From Oligoflexia bacterium (GTDB lineage Bacteria > Bdellovibrionota_G > JANQFH01), in NCBI GenBank assembly GCA_028277945.1, contig JANQFH010000003.1:62001-126000 (forward strand): DNA of 64,000 nt, written 5' to 3'. Under the pieces are notes generated by a model. That model made no database searches and had not been told where the DNA came from. It saw nothing but the letters and a program-made list of their open reading frames with translations. The position numbers were made by a program, and so were the translations under genes. This document shows positions 18,138 through 27,680 of the stretch, piece by piece. How positions within the stretch are numbered: the first letter of the stretch is position 1; the number at the start of each line of letters is the position of its first letter.

Positions 18138-21100
18138 AGCCCTCTGGCGTTGGGAAAACTCTCTGCACACCTGACACTTCGCCGCTGGCAAGATCACTTG
18201 CATGGCTCAGACTTGTACGCGTTGAATCTGCGGAATCGACAATTTCTAAAATCTGCAGTGCTGGAAAAATCGCTAGTTTTGGCTCACCTAGGCTGTCGGA
18301 ACCTAGAACTAGGTACAGCTCCTTCACGCAACCTGTGGCACCATATGTCCTCATCCTGGTAAGTCTGTCCGCATGAAGACGAGTGATTACAGGCTTCCTG
18401 TCGGCAAGACCCTCATCTGAACGGATGAGCTCCCGCAGGCTTAAAACTTTATCCTCATCAATTAATTTCACAAAGGGAACATTCTCTTCTATCCGTACGC
18501 CATCTTGGGTGAGTCCAGCAAAGCGGGTGGCAAGATCTGCCAAGGTGCGCAGCTGCTCATGACTGGCTCGATCGAGTTGATGCTCTTCTGGAAGAGACAC
18601 TGCAACGGAGTAGATGTGGCTGGCGTACGCAGCAAGAAGATCCCAGGTCCCAGGCACCTGCTCAATAAGCGCCTGCCAAGTTTCTTCACCAGCACGTGTT
18701 GATCGCGGCTCCACACGACTCATCTCACTCTCTTCAAGGCTGGCTAGAGCAATCGCTGTAGACTCGGCAAAACGCAGGCCTTCGTAGGTTTTACCGTAGC
18801 GGTCTCTGTAGCGTTCACTCTCGTCCAAATAGTTAATTGCCACACGCAGGCCAAAATCAGCACTCGCAGTGCCAGGATCATCAAAATCAATCTCATCAAT
18901 GATTTCAAAATGGGCACGAAGGTCAGGCGATGCATAAGCATCCAGTCGTAGTTGGATAGCTCGACTAAGAAAATCTTCAGCTTGCGGGATAACAGCAAAA
19001 CCACGGCTGAGACCGATAGTTTTAATGGCAACACCTGCAACGGTTACTTCAACTACATCTTCGCTCTTGGCAACAACAGGATTTTTGGAAACAGCCGTGA
19101 CAATGCTTGCACGATTCTGATCGAGTGTGTCAAGGTAGGCAGGAAATGCGGATTCGTGCGTAATATCGAAATTCGCCAACTCGGCTACAATCTTTCCTGG
19201 CGACAAGAACTGCGCCTCTCCAGCCAACCCATTAAATTCAGTCGCACTCTGTAACGCGTCGATCGCACCTGCACCGGCAGCAGCGAGCATAAATTCTACG
19301 CCGGTATCAAAACTCTGCGGGTTCTCGGCAGCAAAATTATAGTTGCCAAGCAGCTTCATCACCGGCCAAAGCAGAGCCAGACGCCAGTCTTCAGCCCCGT
19401 AGCTCGCAGGTGCAAGATCACCCTCTATCGAACCAATATTGGCAAACTCCTTCCACTCAAGAACACCTGAGGTCTCAACAAGGCCTTTTACCTCTCGGCG
19501 ATGCTCCTCAATGCGCGGCTGCTGCTCTATCGCACTACCAACTGGTTTTGACCAGGCAGCAATCGGGTCTCCCTCTGAGCCCACGACAAAGATAGCTTCG
19601 ATGAGCTCTAATACTTTGAGGTTCTTCTCCATGGCCGTTTTCAGTCTGTCCTGCTGTCTTGACGCTGGCATCTCCTCAAGCGCTCTGAGTCTTTCCTGCT
19701 GTTTTTTAAGGGTCTGCTGGATCCCTTGGTAGAGCTCTGGCATTAAGGCGAGTGCCAGCTTGGCTTTGATCTTACGGCTTATCGCCTGGATAGAGGAGCT
19801 GAAGTGTAGTGGTCCTATGGCAACGGTTACTGTCTGATCTAATTTATTACGGAACCACTTCGCCATGGACGTGATTGAGGTGTCGGTGCGGGTATCGTTA
19901 ATCGCATAGAATCGGCGACTACGAATCTCTCTAGTACGGCTCGCCCTTACGATGCTCGCAGCCGCCTCCTCCTCTTGTCGGCGCGTGGCCTCAAGGTCAG
20001 TAGCACTTGCCGCATTGAATTGCTCCCGCACCTCGTCGGTTATCTTCCCAGCTCTGAACAATACATTAACCGCTTGTACTCGAAGTAGTTGGGCCGCTTC
20101 TGTGTATCCAGGAATCATCCTCTGTATTGCGTTGTAGAGGTCCTCTCCCGGAAGAACCCCTTGATAGTCGGGCGCAATAATCCGAAGAATGCTGGGATTG
20201 TTTTCAATTAGCAGACGGGTACGAAAGGGGTTAGTAGGGTCTACATTAAGAAAGTGTGCAAATAGTCTACCACGTACAATTGGATATTTTGTACTCGCAT
20301 CGCTCGTTGCAAGGCGCAGCACTCTGTCACGATCTTGGTTATAAAGCCGCTGCAAAAGATTTACAACCACATCAGTCAAGACATTGTCCACCTTGCTGCC
20401 AACAATCATGGCTAGTGTTTCGTCATCACAGCTCAACAGAGCAGTGATGGCTTCATCGCTACTAAAAAACTGTCTTTCCGAGTCAAAGAAACGAGATGCA
20501 TTCCACGGCTTATCACGCAAGAGTTCTGGTACTGCCCCAAGAACAAAAGCGCGATCTTCTTGGTTTGAGGTTAGAGCAGGAAGGTTTTCTTCAGTCGCGA
20601 TAGAACTATCCAAGAGTTCAGTTAAAACTCTTGTCGCAGTGGCTGCATCTTCGGTGCGCAACGGCGAAAAGAATGCGATCAGCTGTTCATCGGTAAACAA
20701 GCTAAGTATGTCTGCAAAAAAATCTTTCTGCTGGCCCTCTTCTTCACTACGCGTCACACGTCTTGCTGCCACAAGCATTTTGGCGTGCGTTGCAATCGGT
20801 ATGCTAGAAGCCTCAAAGTAGGAAGCGAGGATCCCTTTACGTTGATAACGCTGAGCCACTTGCAACTCGCCGACCAATATCTGTGCCGCTCGCTCGTGAT
20901 CTGTTTTAGTCAAGCGTGCAATGATGATTTGGGAAAAACCCGCTTCAGTGTTGGCACCATAGACCATTTCGTCTAGACGTACTTGAGCCATCACTATGAC
21001 CACCTTGCTGTCCTCAAGCTGTAAGGTGGCGCTGGCAGAAGTATTGGGGTTGGCATCCCCATCCCTTATTCCTTTAGAGACTTCTCTCGCCAGTGCATCT

Positions 21101-21273
21101 GCCTCCATGGCAGAGAGCTCCGACACAGACAGTTTGCCATCATTGTTCTCATCTGCTTGCTTGCCTGCTGCAGTAACAACAGGGAGGAATGGTTCCTCCT
21201 CTTGCGCCCAGCTCGGAGATGCAAAGAACGTTATTAGAAGGAGCACATATAGCGGCATTCGCATATAAAACAT
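18103..21273 (-). CDS. Large exported EF-hand protein of unknown function (1,056 aa)
   Basis: A signal peptide (MPLYVLLLITFFASPSWAQ) directs export. One canonical EF-hand calcium loop follows soon after it: DENNDGKLSVSE, around residues 40-51, with Asp/Asn/Asp and a terminal Glu in the ligand positions. The remaining ~1,000 residues are helical, acidic and alanine/leucine-rich, with repeated short helices that look like an alpha-solenoid scaffold. I see no catalytic motif. The ATG at 21273 has AGGTAAGG just upstream and a strong promoter, so it forms its own transcription unit despite lying behind another minus-strand gene. Two further Met codons within six residues are possible starts. Export and calcium binding are well supported; the role is unknown. 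Confidence 0.82.
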   Translation of the reverse strand: MFYMRMPLYVLLLITFFASPSWAQEEEPFLPVVTAAGKQADENNDGKLSVSELSAMEADALAREVSKGIRDGDANPNTSASATLQLEDSKVVIVMAQVRLDEMVYGANTEAGFSQIIIARLTKTDHERAAQILVGELQVAQRYQRKGILASYFEASSIPIATHAKMLVAARRVTRSEEEGQQKDFFADILSLFTDEQLIAFFSPLRTEDAATATRVLTELLDSSIATEENLPALTSNQEDRAFVLGAVPELLRDKPWNASRFFDSERQFFSSDEAITALLSCDDETLAMIVGSKVDNVLTDVVVNLLQRLYNQDRDRVLRLATSDASTKYPIVRGRLFAHFLNVDPTNPFRTRLLIENNPSILRIIAPDYQGVLPGEDLYNAIQRMIPGYTEAAQLLRVQAVNVLFRAGKITDEVREQFNAASATDLEATRRQEEEAAASIVRASRTREIRSRRFYAINDTRTDTSITSMAKWFRNKLDQTVTVAIGPLHFSSSIQAISRKIKAKLALALMPELYQGIQQTLKKQQERLRALEEMPASRQQDRLKTAMEKNLKVLELIEAIFVVGSEGDPIAAWSKPVGSAIEQQPRIEEHRREVKGLVETSGVLEWKEFANIGSIEGDLAPASYGAEDWRLALLWPVMKLLGNYNFAAENPQSFDTGVEFMLAAAGAGAIDALQSATEFNGLAGEAQFLSPGKIVAELANFDITHESAFPAYLDTLDQNRASIVTAVSKNPVVAKSEDVVEVTVAGVAIKTIGLSRGFAVIPQAEDFLSRAIQLRLDAYASPDLRAHFEIIDEIDFDDPGTASADFGLRVAINYLDESERYRDRYGKTYEGLRFAESTAIALASLEESEMSRVEPRSTRAGEETWQALIEQVPGTWDLLAAYASHIYSVAVSLPEEHQLDRASHEQLRTLADLATRFAGLTQDGVRIEENVPFVKLIDEDKVLSLRELIRSDEGLADRKPVITRLHADRLTRMRTYGATGCVKELYLVLGSDSLGEPKLAIFPALQILEIVDSADSTRTSLSHASDLASGEVSGVQRVFPTPEGSTYLDDIWPRQ

Positions 21274-21321
21274 GGGACCTTACCTCTCACTTTACACGGC
21301 TTAATCTGTTTAACGTAGCGC

Positions 21322-21351
21322 ATTATATAGGCAGCGTGGGAACTACGTCAA
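21322..21351 (-). promoter_or_regulatory. Strong sigma-70 promoter for the EF-hand gene
   Basis: Minus strand: -35 TTGACG (21346-21351), 18-nt spacer, perfect -10 TATAAT (21322-21327). It drives the 18103-21273 gene with a ~40-nt leader that contains AGGTAAGG before the ATG. Confidence 0.75.
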
Positions 21352-21399
21352 CCAAAAATAAACCTATATTTACAGATACTTAAAACAAGCTCGGGAAAT

Positions 21400-22503
21400 C
21401 TACGGAGAAACCACTGAAATCAAAATGCGCCGGTTCTTCTCGCGGCTCTTTTGATTGATGTTGGGCACGAGTGGGTTGGTGCCGGCCTTGGTACGGATCT
21501 GCAGGCGGCCCTTGAGGCTGTTAAAGTCAGAGTGGAGCAACTCGCGTACCTTGTTAATCTGCTGCGCTGAGATCCAAAAGTCATTGTTGCTGTCATCCGT
21601 GGCATCGATGTGGCCTTCAATCATAAACTGAGAGGAAGCAGGTAGGGCCGCCATGGCCTCGCCAATGATGCGGAGTTGCATCTTCCTTGCTTCAAGCAGG
21701 CGGCTAGAACGTCCCTTAAAAAGACCGCCCAACTTGACAACCTTTTTCGCCAGCAAGGATTGATAGATCCGCTCGGCGCCCTTGGATAGTTGCACCTGTG
21801 GCTGTGGCGCAACTTTGGATGATGCGCTTGCCGCTTCTGCTTGAGAGCTTGGCTGCCACTTATCGACAGCTCGGAGGTTGGCAACGATCTCTGCTTCATC
21901 CCAACAGCTCTTCCCTGAGGCACTGCCCTTACCAACATAGTTGGCAAGTAACGTCTTAGAGATGTCTTTTGAAAACTTGGAGAGATCGGTGACATAGCTC
22001 TCTTTACTCGTGTAAAACCGACTACTATAGACCCATGTCACGTTGTTCTCTTTTACATTGAGCAAGTAAAGGTCAACACCCATTAGCATGGCGGGGTTCT
22101 TGGGATTGTTGACGTCATCCGCAAGAGCCAGCTTGGCAACATGACCAAAGATGACGCTATCAGCATGAAACAGCCCACCGTAGTAAAAGGCATCCTCCAT
22201 AGACATGATCTCTGGCAACTCGAGTTTTGCCTGCTTGAAGAACAGTAAGACATCACGCGGTGCCAAGGTAGCGCGTGCTCCAGCATTGACAAGTGATAGC
22301 GCAAGGTAATCACCGACAAGATTGTCGCTTGCGGTTGGGTCATTGATGTTCGCAAACGGAAACAGGGCAATGCAACTATGGTCAGCAGGTATCTCACCAA
22401 AGGTGAAACGCGGGTAGTGGATGCAGGCTGCCAACCACGGAAGGAGGACGACAACAACCAGCAGTGGCACGAGAGCACTTGAGTTGCGAGCATTGTGAAG
22501 CAT
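21400..22503 (-). CDS. Lipoprotein with C-terminal OmpA-like domain
   Basis: The signal sequence ends in a lipobox (LPWLAAC), so the mature protein should be a lipid-anchored envelope protein. Residues ~45-210 resemble the alpha/beta fold of LpoB/CsgG-type lipoproteins (LFPFANINDP, ADSVIFGHVAKL); this assignment is tentative. After a Ser/Ala/Gln linker, residues ~235-365 look like an OmpA/Pal peptidoglycan-binding domain (FMIEGHIDATDDSNNDFWIS, then REKNRRILISV). The usual NxxLSxxRA helix is altered to NDFWISAQQINKV. It lies 21 bp downstream of the DUF4388/TPR gene and is probably co-transcribed with it. The likely role is structural or regulatory at the peptidoglycan. Confidence 0.78.
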   Translation of the reverse strand: MLHNARNSSALVPLLVVVVLLPWLAACIHYPRFTFGEIPADHSCIALFPFANINDPTASDNLVGDYLALSLVNAGARATLAPRDVLLFFKQAKLELPEIMSMEDAFYYGGLFHADSVIFGHVAKLALADDVNNPKNPAMLMGVDLYLLNVKENNVTWVYSSRFYTSKESYVTDLSKFSKDISKTLLANYVGKGSASGKSCWDEAEIVANLRAVDKWQPSSQAEAASASSKVAPQPQVQLSKGAERIYQSLLAKKVVKLGGLFKGRSSRLLEARKMQLRIIGEAMAALPASSQFMIEGHIDATDDSNNDFWISAQQINKVRELLHSDFNSLKGRLQIRTKAGTNPLVPNINQKSREKNRRILISVVSP

Positions 22504-22524
22504 TGCGCTTACTTTAGCACAGTT

Positions 22525-24540
22525 TCAGCGTTCAATCTTGCTAAGAACCTTACGAACTTCAGCTCCCTGCTTTGCATCGTTGCCATACTCAAGATAGTTT
22601 CTGTAGGCGCGTACGGCTGACGCTTTCCTACCACGCATCAAATGGATGTTGCCAAGGATAAGGTGCGCGTCGGCGTTACGGCTGTCATACTTTAAGGCTT
22701 GCTCTAAATAACTCACTGCCTTGGCTTCACGGTCCATATCGTAATAGATATTTGCCAGCTGCACCAGGGCCTCACCACTACGGGGCTTGATTGCCAAAGC
22801 GTTGGTTGCCAGCTGCATGGCACGTTTGAGTTTGCCCTGTTTGTAGTACTGCTTGGCAAGTGAGAGATTTTGTTGAAATTTCTTCTGGGGAGCCGGCGGC
22901 TTGGGTACTACGGTTGGCGATTTCTTCTGCTTGGCTGCTGCCACCCTAGCCGTAGCCGCTTGCGTCTGAGGTTGCTGGCGCTCTTGGGTAGCTGTTTTAA
23001 CCACATCAGAGCTGGCATCCATGGCCTTGGCCTCACGGGTAACACCAATATATTGGACCTGTCGTGGCTGTCGCCATTGCGAAAGAAGGCGCTGCCCATA
23101 GCTACTCTGTTGCGGTTGCTGCTGTCTCAAGTAGTAGTTCCAACTAAGCTGAGCTGCGGCCACCAACAAGAGACCCCATAGTAGGCCGGTAGCAACACCA
23201 CGGCGAAATTCTCCCGGCGTGGAGCCATGCTGCAATCGCCTCTTAGACTCTGAGACCGGATCGCTCGGCAGGGGTGTGCGATCACTGACAAACACCGGCA
23301 CGCACGCCTGTGCTGTCAGGGGCTTAGCATCTTCAATGGGATGGCTAAGCAGGGTTGTCTCCTGCACAGTCTCCTTTTTCGTGGCCGGCTTACGGGGCTT
23401 GGCTGGCGCTGAAGCCTTTACCGGTTTAGCAGCAACGGCCTTCTTAACACTGTTCTTTGCCTGGAGATGGCAGACGCCAAGCACAACAAAGAGCAGTATG
23501 AGCTGTAAGGTATGCTGCCGAGAGAGAGAGGAGAGTTTAAGTAACTCGGCAATGGTTCGTTCGCGACTCATCAACACCACCAAATCACGTTCTTGGTTGG
23601 TTAGCATCAGTTCATGCAGGTGCGTTGCAAGAGAGGGGTTGGGTACGAGCACTTTGCCACGGCGAGCGAGGTGTAGGGCTATGCGTTCGACGCGCACCTG
23701 TTGGGTAATGCCTTCATAGATCAGCTGACTAACGGGCAATTTGAAGATGATCTCTTTCTGATCTGCCTCTTCACCAATAAGAAACCGGTAGTGTCCCTCT
23801 TCCCAAGAAAAAATCGGTAAGATGATACTCTTCAAATGATCTTGTAGCAGTGGAAAGAGCACCTCAGCACGGATAATCCTTTTTTGTACAAACGTTTCGC
23901 CGATACGCAGGCCGTTCTCTTGCGCATAGGCGGCTGCCTCCTGGCACTGCTGTTCATCGACCATTCCTTTGTTGCGCAGAAACTGGCCAAAGAGATCTTC
24001 TGGACGGTTGGATGTGGCAAAGATGATCTCGCCGTTTTCAAAATAGACCATGCGCCGCTCCTGCTGCTTCATAAAGCTGACCGCACCATTGAGCCCCATG
24101 GTATGCGCCATCTGCAAAATAAAAGGCGGCAAGACATGGCCAAGATCACCTTTCTTGCTCTCTTTGGCCGCCTGTTTGACGGTCTCAACAAGGTAGTCGG
24201 CAATGCCGTCAGGAGAGATCTCATTACGGACAAAGGTCTGATCGAGAATGGTCTTTTGATCCTTCAACAAGTCGCGTTCGATTCCTGGCTCTTCAATCAT
24301 CACCAAGGGGATGACGGCACCTAAGGGGTGCGATTGGATCGCAGTAAGAAAAACCTCTGGATCTTTGATCAAACTGGTATCCAAAACAATGGCGGCAAAG
24401 GGTTCGACTTGCAGACGCGGCAGCACTTCGGCAACATGTTGTACGCATAGAGTTTGGAATCCCTGTTTGAAAACGGATTCCTCTAGTTGGGAAAAAAAGG
24501 TATCGTCCTTCTTGGTGATAATCAGGATTGTCTGGCTCAT
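22525..24540 (-). CDS. DUF4388 protein with receiver-like N-terminus, TM segment and TPRs
   Basis: Modular protein. Residues 1-115 resemble a response-regulator receiver fold (ILIITKKDDTFFSQLEESVF ... AAIVLDTSL), though the phospho-acceptor context is unusual. Residues ~140-300 form a DUF4388/PATAN domain (MGLNGAVSF, VYFENGEIIFA, LFGQFLRNKG). A Lys/Ala/Pro-rich linker and a single membrane helix (GLLWGLLLVAAAQLSWNYYL, near 435-455) follow. The C-terminal ~110 residues hold about three TPR units (AKQYYKQGKLKRAMQLATNA, YYDMDREAKAVSYLEQAL). DUF4388 proteins are frequent in myxobacteria and relatives, in gliding, polarity and signalling loci. Here the TPRs would be extracytoplasmic, next to the co-transcribed OmpA-like lipoprotein, suggesting a signalling link across the membrane. 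Exact function unknown. Confidence 0.82.
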   Translation of the reverse strand: MSQTILIITKKDDTFFSQLEESVFKQGFQTLCVQHVAEVLPRLQVEPFAAIVLDTSLIKDPEVFLTAIQSHPLGAVIPLVMIEEPGIERDLLKDQKTILDQTFVRNEISPDGIADYLVETVKQAAKESKKGDLGHVLPPFILQMAHTMGLNGAVSFMKQQERRMVYFENGEIIFATSNRPEDLFGQFLRNKGMVDEQQCQEAAAYAQENGLRIGETFVQKRIIRAEVLFPLLQDHLKSIILPIFSWEEGHYRFLIGEEADQKEIIFKLPVSQLIYEGITQQVRVERIALHLARRGKVLVPNPSLATHLHELMLTNQERDLVVLMSRERTIAELLKLSSLSRQHTLQLILLFVVLGVCHLQAKNSVKKAVAAKPVKASAPAKPRKPATKKETVQETTLLSHPIEDAKPLTAQACVPVFVSDRTPLPSDPVSESKRRLQHGSTPGEFRRGVATGLLWGLLLVAAAQLSWNYYLRQQQPQQSSYGQRLLSQWRQPRQVQYIGVTREAKAMDASSDVVKTATQERQQPQTQAATARVAAAKQKKSPTVVPKPPAPQKKFQQNLSLAKQYYKQGKLKRAMQLATNALAIKPRSGEALVQLANIYYDMDREAKAVSYLEQALKYDSRNADAHLILGNIHLMRGRKASAVRAYRNYLEYGNDAKQGAEVRKVLSKIER

Positions 24541-24632
24541 GCAGTCACTCTGGTGTCTGGGCTATGGATCGCAGGAGGGATAGTCATTCCACGGCCAGGG
24601 GAGTGCACCAAGCCAGGACGTTAGCGGGTATA

Positions 24633-24662
24633 TTGTTAATATTATCAACTAGATCGGATAAA
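24633..24662 (+). promoter_or_regulatory. Possible promoter with imperfect palindrome
   Basis: The sequence at 24633-24648 (TTGTTAATATTATCAA) is a palindrome with one mismatched pair, and its first six bases (TTGTTA) could be a -35 with GATAAA (24657-24662) as -10 after 18 nt. It lies between two divergent genes and could be a repressor site for either. Weak evidence. Confidence 0.3.
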
Positions 24663-24685
24663 AGCAACCAGAGTCGGAGAAAACC

Positions 24686-25378
24686 GTGCAGGGTGCCAGC
24701 CGCCGATTATTACTGAGGATTTATCAACGTCTGCGCCGCCGAAATGGCCACCTGGGTTGGTGGCCTGGCAGTAGCCCGTTGGAGATTGCCATCGGCGCCA
24801 TCCTCACCCAGAACACCCGTTGGCAGAATGTTGCCCAGGCAATCACAACGCTAAAACGCGAGCAACTGCTCTCCTTTACCGCCCTTAAGAGAGTGCGCCA
24901 CAAGCGGCTTGCCCGTACCATCTACTCGTCGGGCTACTACAACCAAAAGGCGATCAAGCTTAAAAGCTTTATCGCCTATATAGATAAAAACTTCGGCGGC
25001 AGCTGCAAACGCATGGCGAAACAGCCGTTAGAAAAGCTGCGCCCTGCGCTGCTGCAAATTTCTGGCATTGGCAAAGAGACTGCGGATTCGATTCTTCTCT
25101 ATGCCCTCAACAAACCCATCTTTGTTGTCGACGCCTACACCGCGCGTATCTGCCGCCGTCTCGGTCTTGTGGATAATGCCCTACCCAAACAGATGGCCAA
25201 GGCGTACGATCCGCTACAGCAACTGTTCATGCAGGCACTGCCTAAGGATGTAGCGCTCTACAACGACTACCACGCCCAGTTTGTCCGGCTTGGCAATCAA
25301 ATCTGCCTTAAACAACCCAAATGTGCGCACTGTTGTTTGAACAGCCTTTGTGTCTACGCCAAAGGTAACCAGGGCTAG
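24686..25378 (+). CDS. Endonuclease III-like (HhH-GPD) DNA glycosylase
   Basis: Base-excision repair glycosylase of the HhH-GPD superfamily, closest in appearance to the 'endonuclease III-related'/MagIII group (WWPGSSPLEIAIGAILTQNT, residues 25-44). The helix-hairpin-helix is ISGIGKETADSILL (~125-138) and the catalytic Asp is Asp149 in FVVDAYTARI. The lysine that gives Nth its AP-lyase activity is replaced: the position after GIGK is Glu131. A monofunctional glycosylase, for example on alkylated purines, is therefore likely. C-terminal cysteines 207, 213, 216 and 222 form a C-x5-C-x2-C-x5-C [4Fe-4S] site, one residue shorter than in Nth. The GTG start at 24686 has GGAGA about 6 nt upstream. 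Divergent from the DUF4388 gene. Confidence 0.88.
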   Translation: MQGASRRLLLRIYQRLRRRNGHLGWWPGSSPLEIAIGAILTQNTRWQNVAQAITTLKREQLLSFTALKRVRHKRLARTIYSSGYYNQKAIKLKSFIAYIDKNFGGSCKRMAKQPLEKLRPALLQISGIGKETADSILLYALNKPIFVVDAYTARICRRLGLVDNALPKQMAKAYDPLQQLFMQALPKDVALYNDYHAQFVRLGNQICLKQPKCAHCCLNSLCVYAKGNQG

Positions 25379-25523
25379 TTCTTCACAAACCGATCGCGGC
25401 TAGAGCAGCGTCAAAAGGTCGTGCTTACCAATCTGTTTGGTCGTCCCACATACATAAGTGCATATTACGGCTATTTTTGAACATATGTTAATAGACCAAA
25501 ATCTCTTCTTAAAGTTCAATAGG

Positions 25524-27680
25524 TTAGTTTCTTACGCGCTCGACGGAGAGCACGCCATCGACCTTTTCAATCGCCTTCATGATGCTGAAGAGCTGGTGCG
25601 TGTCTTTGAGCTCGACTTGGAAGGTGCTCATAGCCTTTTTACCAAAGGTGGTGGCGATATTAGCGCCGGCAATGTTGGCGCCGTTTTGCGAGATGACCTT
25701 GGAGAGGTTGGCAAGCACTCCTGGTGTGTCGACCGTGAGCACACGGATACGTGCCTGGTGGGTGAACTTACCATTGTGATCCCATGCGACTTCAACACGA
25801 CGATCTTCACCGATCTCAAGAATCTTCTTACACTGAGCACGATGCACGGTAACACCACGGCCACGGGTGATAAAACCAATGATGCTATCTCCCGGTATGG
25901 GCGTGCAGCACTTGCCTAGCCGCACTAAAACATCATCCAGGCCGCCTACTTTGATGGCAGATCGCGGTTTGCGGCTGACTCGACTGACTAGCCTACCGAA
26001 GAGCGACGCCTTCTCCATCTTGCCATGGGCGATCTCTTCGGAGGAGAGCAGCTTTGCCATCACCCTGGGAATCGGCACCTTACCAAAACCCAAAGCAAGC
26101 AACAGGTCATCTTCAGACCGGTAGTGCAGTTCTTTCGCTGCCTGCAAAATCTTTTTCGACTTGTGCAGCCGGTTGAAATTTGCGCCTACCTTTTTGAGTT
26201 CTTGTTCCAGGAGCTCGTGGCCAATGGTTACGGCCATGTCACGCTCCTCAGCGCGTAGAAAAGCACGAATTTTGGCACGTGCTTTTGATGTAACCACAAA
26301 CTTAAGCCAGTCTTTGTTTGGCTTCTGCGACTCTGAGGTAATGATTTCTATCCTGTCACCATTCTGAAGTTTATAGCGAATCGGCACAATCCTGCCATTG
26401 ACACGTGCGCCGGCACAGTGTTGACCGATCTCGGTGTGGATGGCATAGGCAAAGTCTACGGGGGTAGCGCCGCGTGGCAGCTCTTTAACATCTCCTTGCG
26501 GCGTAAATACGTAGACCTGATCTTCAAAGAGATCGAGCTTAACAGATTCGATAAACTCCGTGCTGTCTTTAAAGTCTTTTTCCCAATCGATCATCGTCCG
26601 TAACCAGGTGAACTTGTCCTGGTCATGAAAATCGAACTGTTTGCTTTCTTTGTACATCCAGTGCGCGGCAATGCCCTCCTCGGCAAAACGGTGCATCTCG
26701 TGCGTACGTATCTGCACCTCGACCCGCTCGCCCTCTGGGCCGATAACCGTGGTGTGCAGCGACTGGTACATGTTTACCTTGGGAATAGCGATGTAGTCTT
26801 TAAACTTTCCGGGAACGGGTTTCCACAGTGAGTGGATCAAACCGAGAGTCTCGTAACAGTCGCTGATGGTGTCGACAACAATACGGAAGGCGAGGATGTC
26901 GGCAATTTCATCGAAATCGAGACCACGCTGCTCCATCTTGCGACAGATGGAGTAGAGGTGTTTATGCCGCCCAGAAACTTGGCCGTCGACACCATGATCT
27001 TTAAGTTCCTTCTCAATAATGGTGAGCACTCTAGTAATGTACTTTTCACGCCATTTACGCGTGGTATTGAGTTGGTTGTTGAGGCGATGGTAGACCATGG
27101 GTTTGAGAAAACGAAAGGCACTGTCCTCTAGCTCAACCTTTATCCACGAAATACCAAGACGATTCGCCAGTGGTGAGTAGATATCCAATGTCTCTTGAGC
27201 AATCTGACGTTGCTTCTCTTCGGGCATGTGCTCTAAGGTGCGCATGTTGTGGACACGATCTGCCAGCTTAATAATGATAACGCGGATGTCTTTAGCCATG
27301 GCAAAGAGCATTTTACGAAAGCTCTCGGCCTGGGCTTCGTGTTTTTGGGTAAAGGAGATTCCAGAGAGCTTGGTCACACCATCGACCAGTGCGGCCACTT
27401 CAGCACCAAAGTTCTTGTCCACATCGACGAGGGTAGCCTTGGTGTCCTCAACGGTGTCGTGCATGATGGCGGCAGCCAAAGTCGGCGCATCCATCTTCAG
27501 CTCGGTAAGGATGAGGGCCACGTGCATGGGATGATCGATAAAGGGCTCGCCGCTCTTGCGTCGCTGCCCGGTATGAGCGAGGTGAGAGAAGTTGTAGGCG
27601 CGGCGGATGAGATCGCGGTCGGCTGGCTCCTTAACGTAGGAATCAACCCGTTTCAATACCTCATCGAGTGAAACTGCCAT
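25524..27680 (-). CDS. rel: Bifunctional (p)ppGpp synthetase/hydrolase Rel/SpoT
   Basis: Makes and degrades the stringent-response alarmone (p)ppGpp. The full long-form architecture is visible. The HD hydrolase domain has FIDHPMHV and HDTVEDT with His74-Asp75 and Glu78-Asp79, suggesting an active hydrolase. The synthetase domain has GRHKHLYSICRKM, YQSLHTTVIGPEG and EVQIRT. A TGS domain (VYVFTPQGDVKELPRGATPV) and a helical/zinc-finger-like region with GKCCTPIPGD follow, then a C-terminal ACT domain. Length (718 aa) is typical of Rel/SpoT. It is the only such enzyme in the window, and nothing shows a RelA paralogue. The leader region contains no clear promoter. Convergent with the glycosylase gene across 145 bp in which I see no terminator. 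Confidence 0.97.
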   Translation of the reverse strand: MAVSLDEVLKRVDSYVKEPADRDLIRRAYNFSHLAHTGQRRKSGEPFIDHPMHVALILTELKMDAPTLAAAIMHDTVEDTKATLVDVDKNFGAEVAALVDGVTKLSGISFTQKHEAQAESFRKMLFAMAKDIRVIIIKLADRVHNMRTLEHMPEEKQRQIAQETLDIYSPLANRLGISWIKVELEDSAFRFLKPMVYHRLNNQLNTTRKWREKYITRVLTIIEKELKDHGVDGQVSGRHKHLYSICRKMEQRGLDFDEIADILAFRIVVDTISDCYETLGLIHSLWKPVPGKFKDYIAIPKVNMYQSLHTTVIGPEGERVEVQIRTHEMHRFAEEGIAAHWMYKESKQFDFHDQDKFTWLRTMIDWEKDFKDSTEFIESVKLDLFEDQVYVFTPQGDVKELPRGATPVDFAYAIHTEIGQHCAGARVNGRIVPIRYKLQNGDRIEIITSESQKPNKDWLKFVVTSKARAKIRAFLRAEERDMAVTIGHELLEQELKKVGANFNRLHKSKKILQAAKELHYRSEDDLLLALGFGKVPIPRVMAKLLSSEEIAHGKMEKASLFGRLVSRVSRKPRSAIKVGGLDDVLVRLGKCCTPIPGDSIIGFITRGRGVTVHRAQCKKILEIGEDRRVEVAWDHNGKFTHQARIRVLTVDTPGVLANLSKVISQNGANIAGANIATTFGKKAMSTFQVELKDTHQLFSIMKAIEKVDGVLSVERVRN

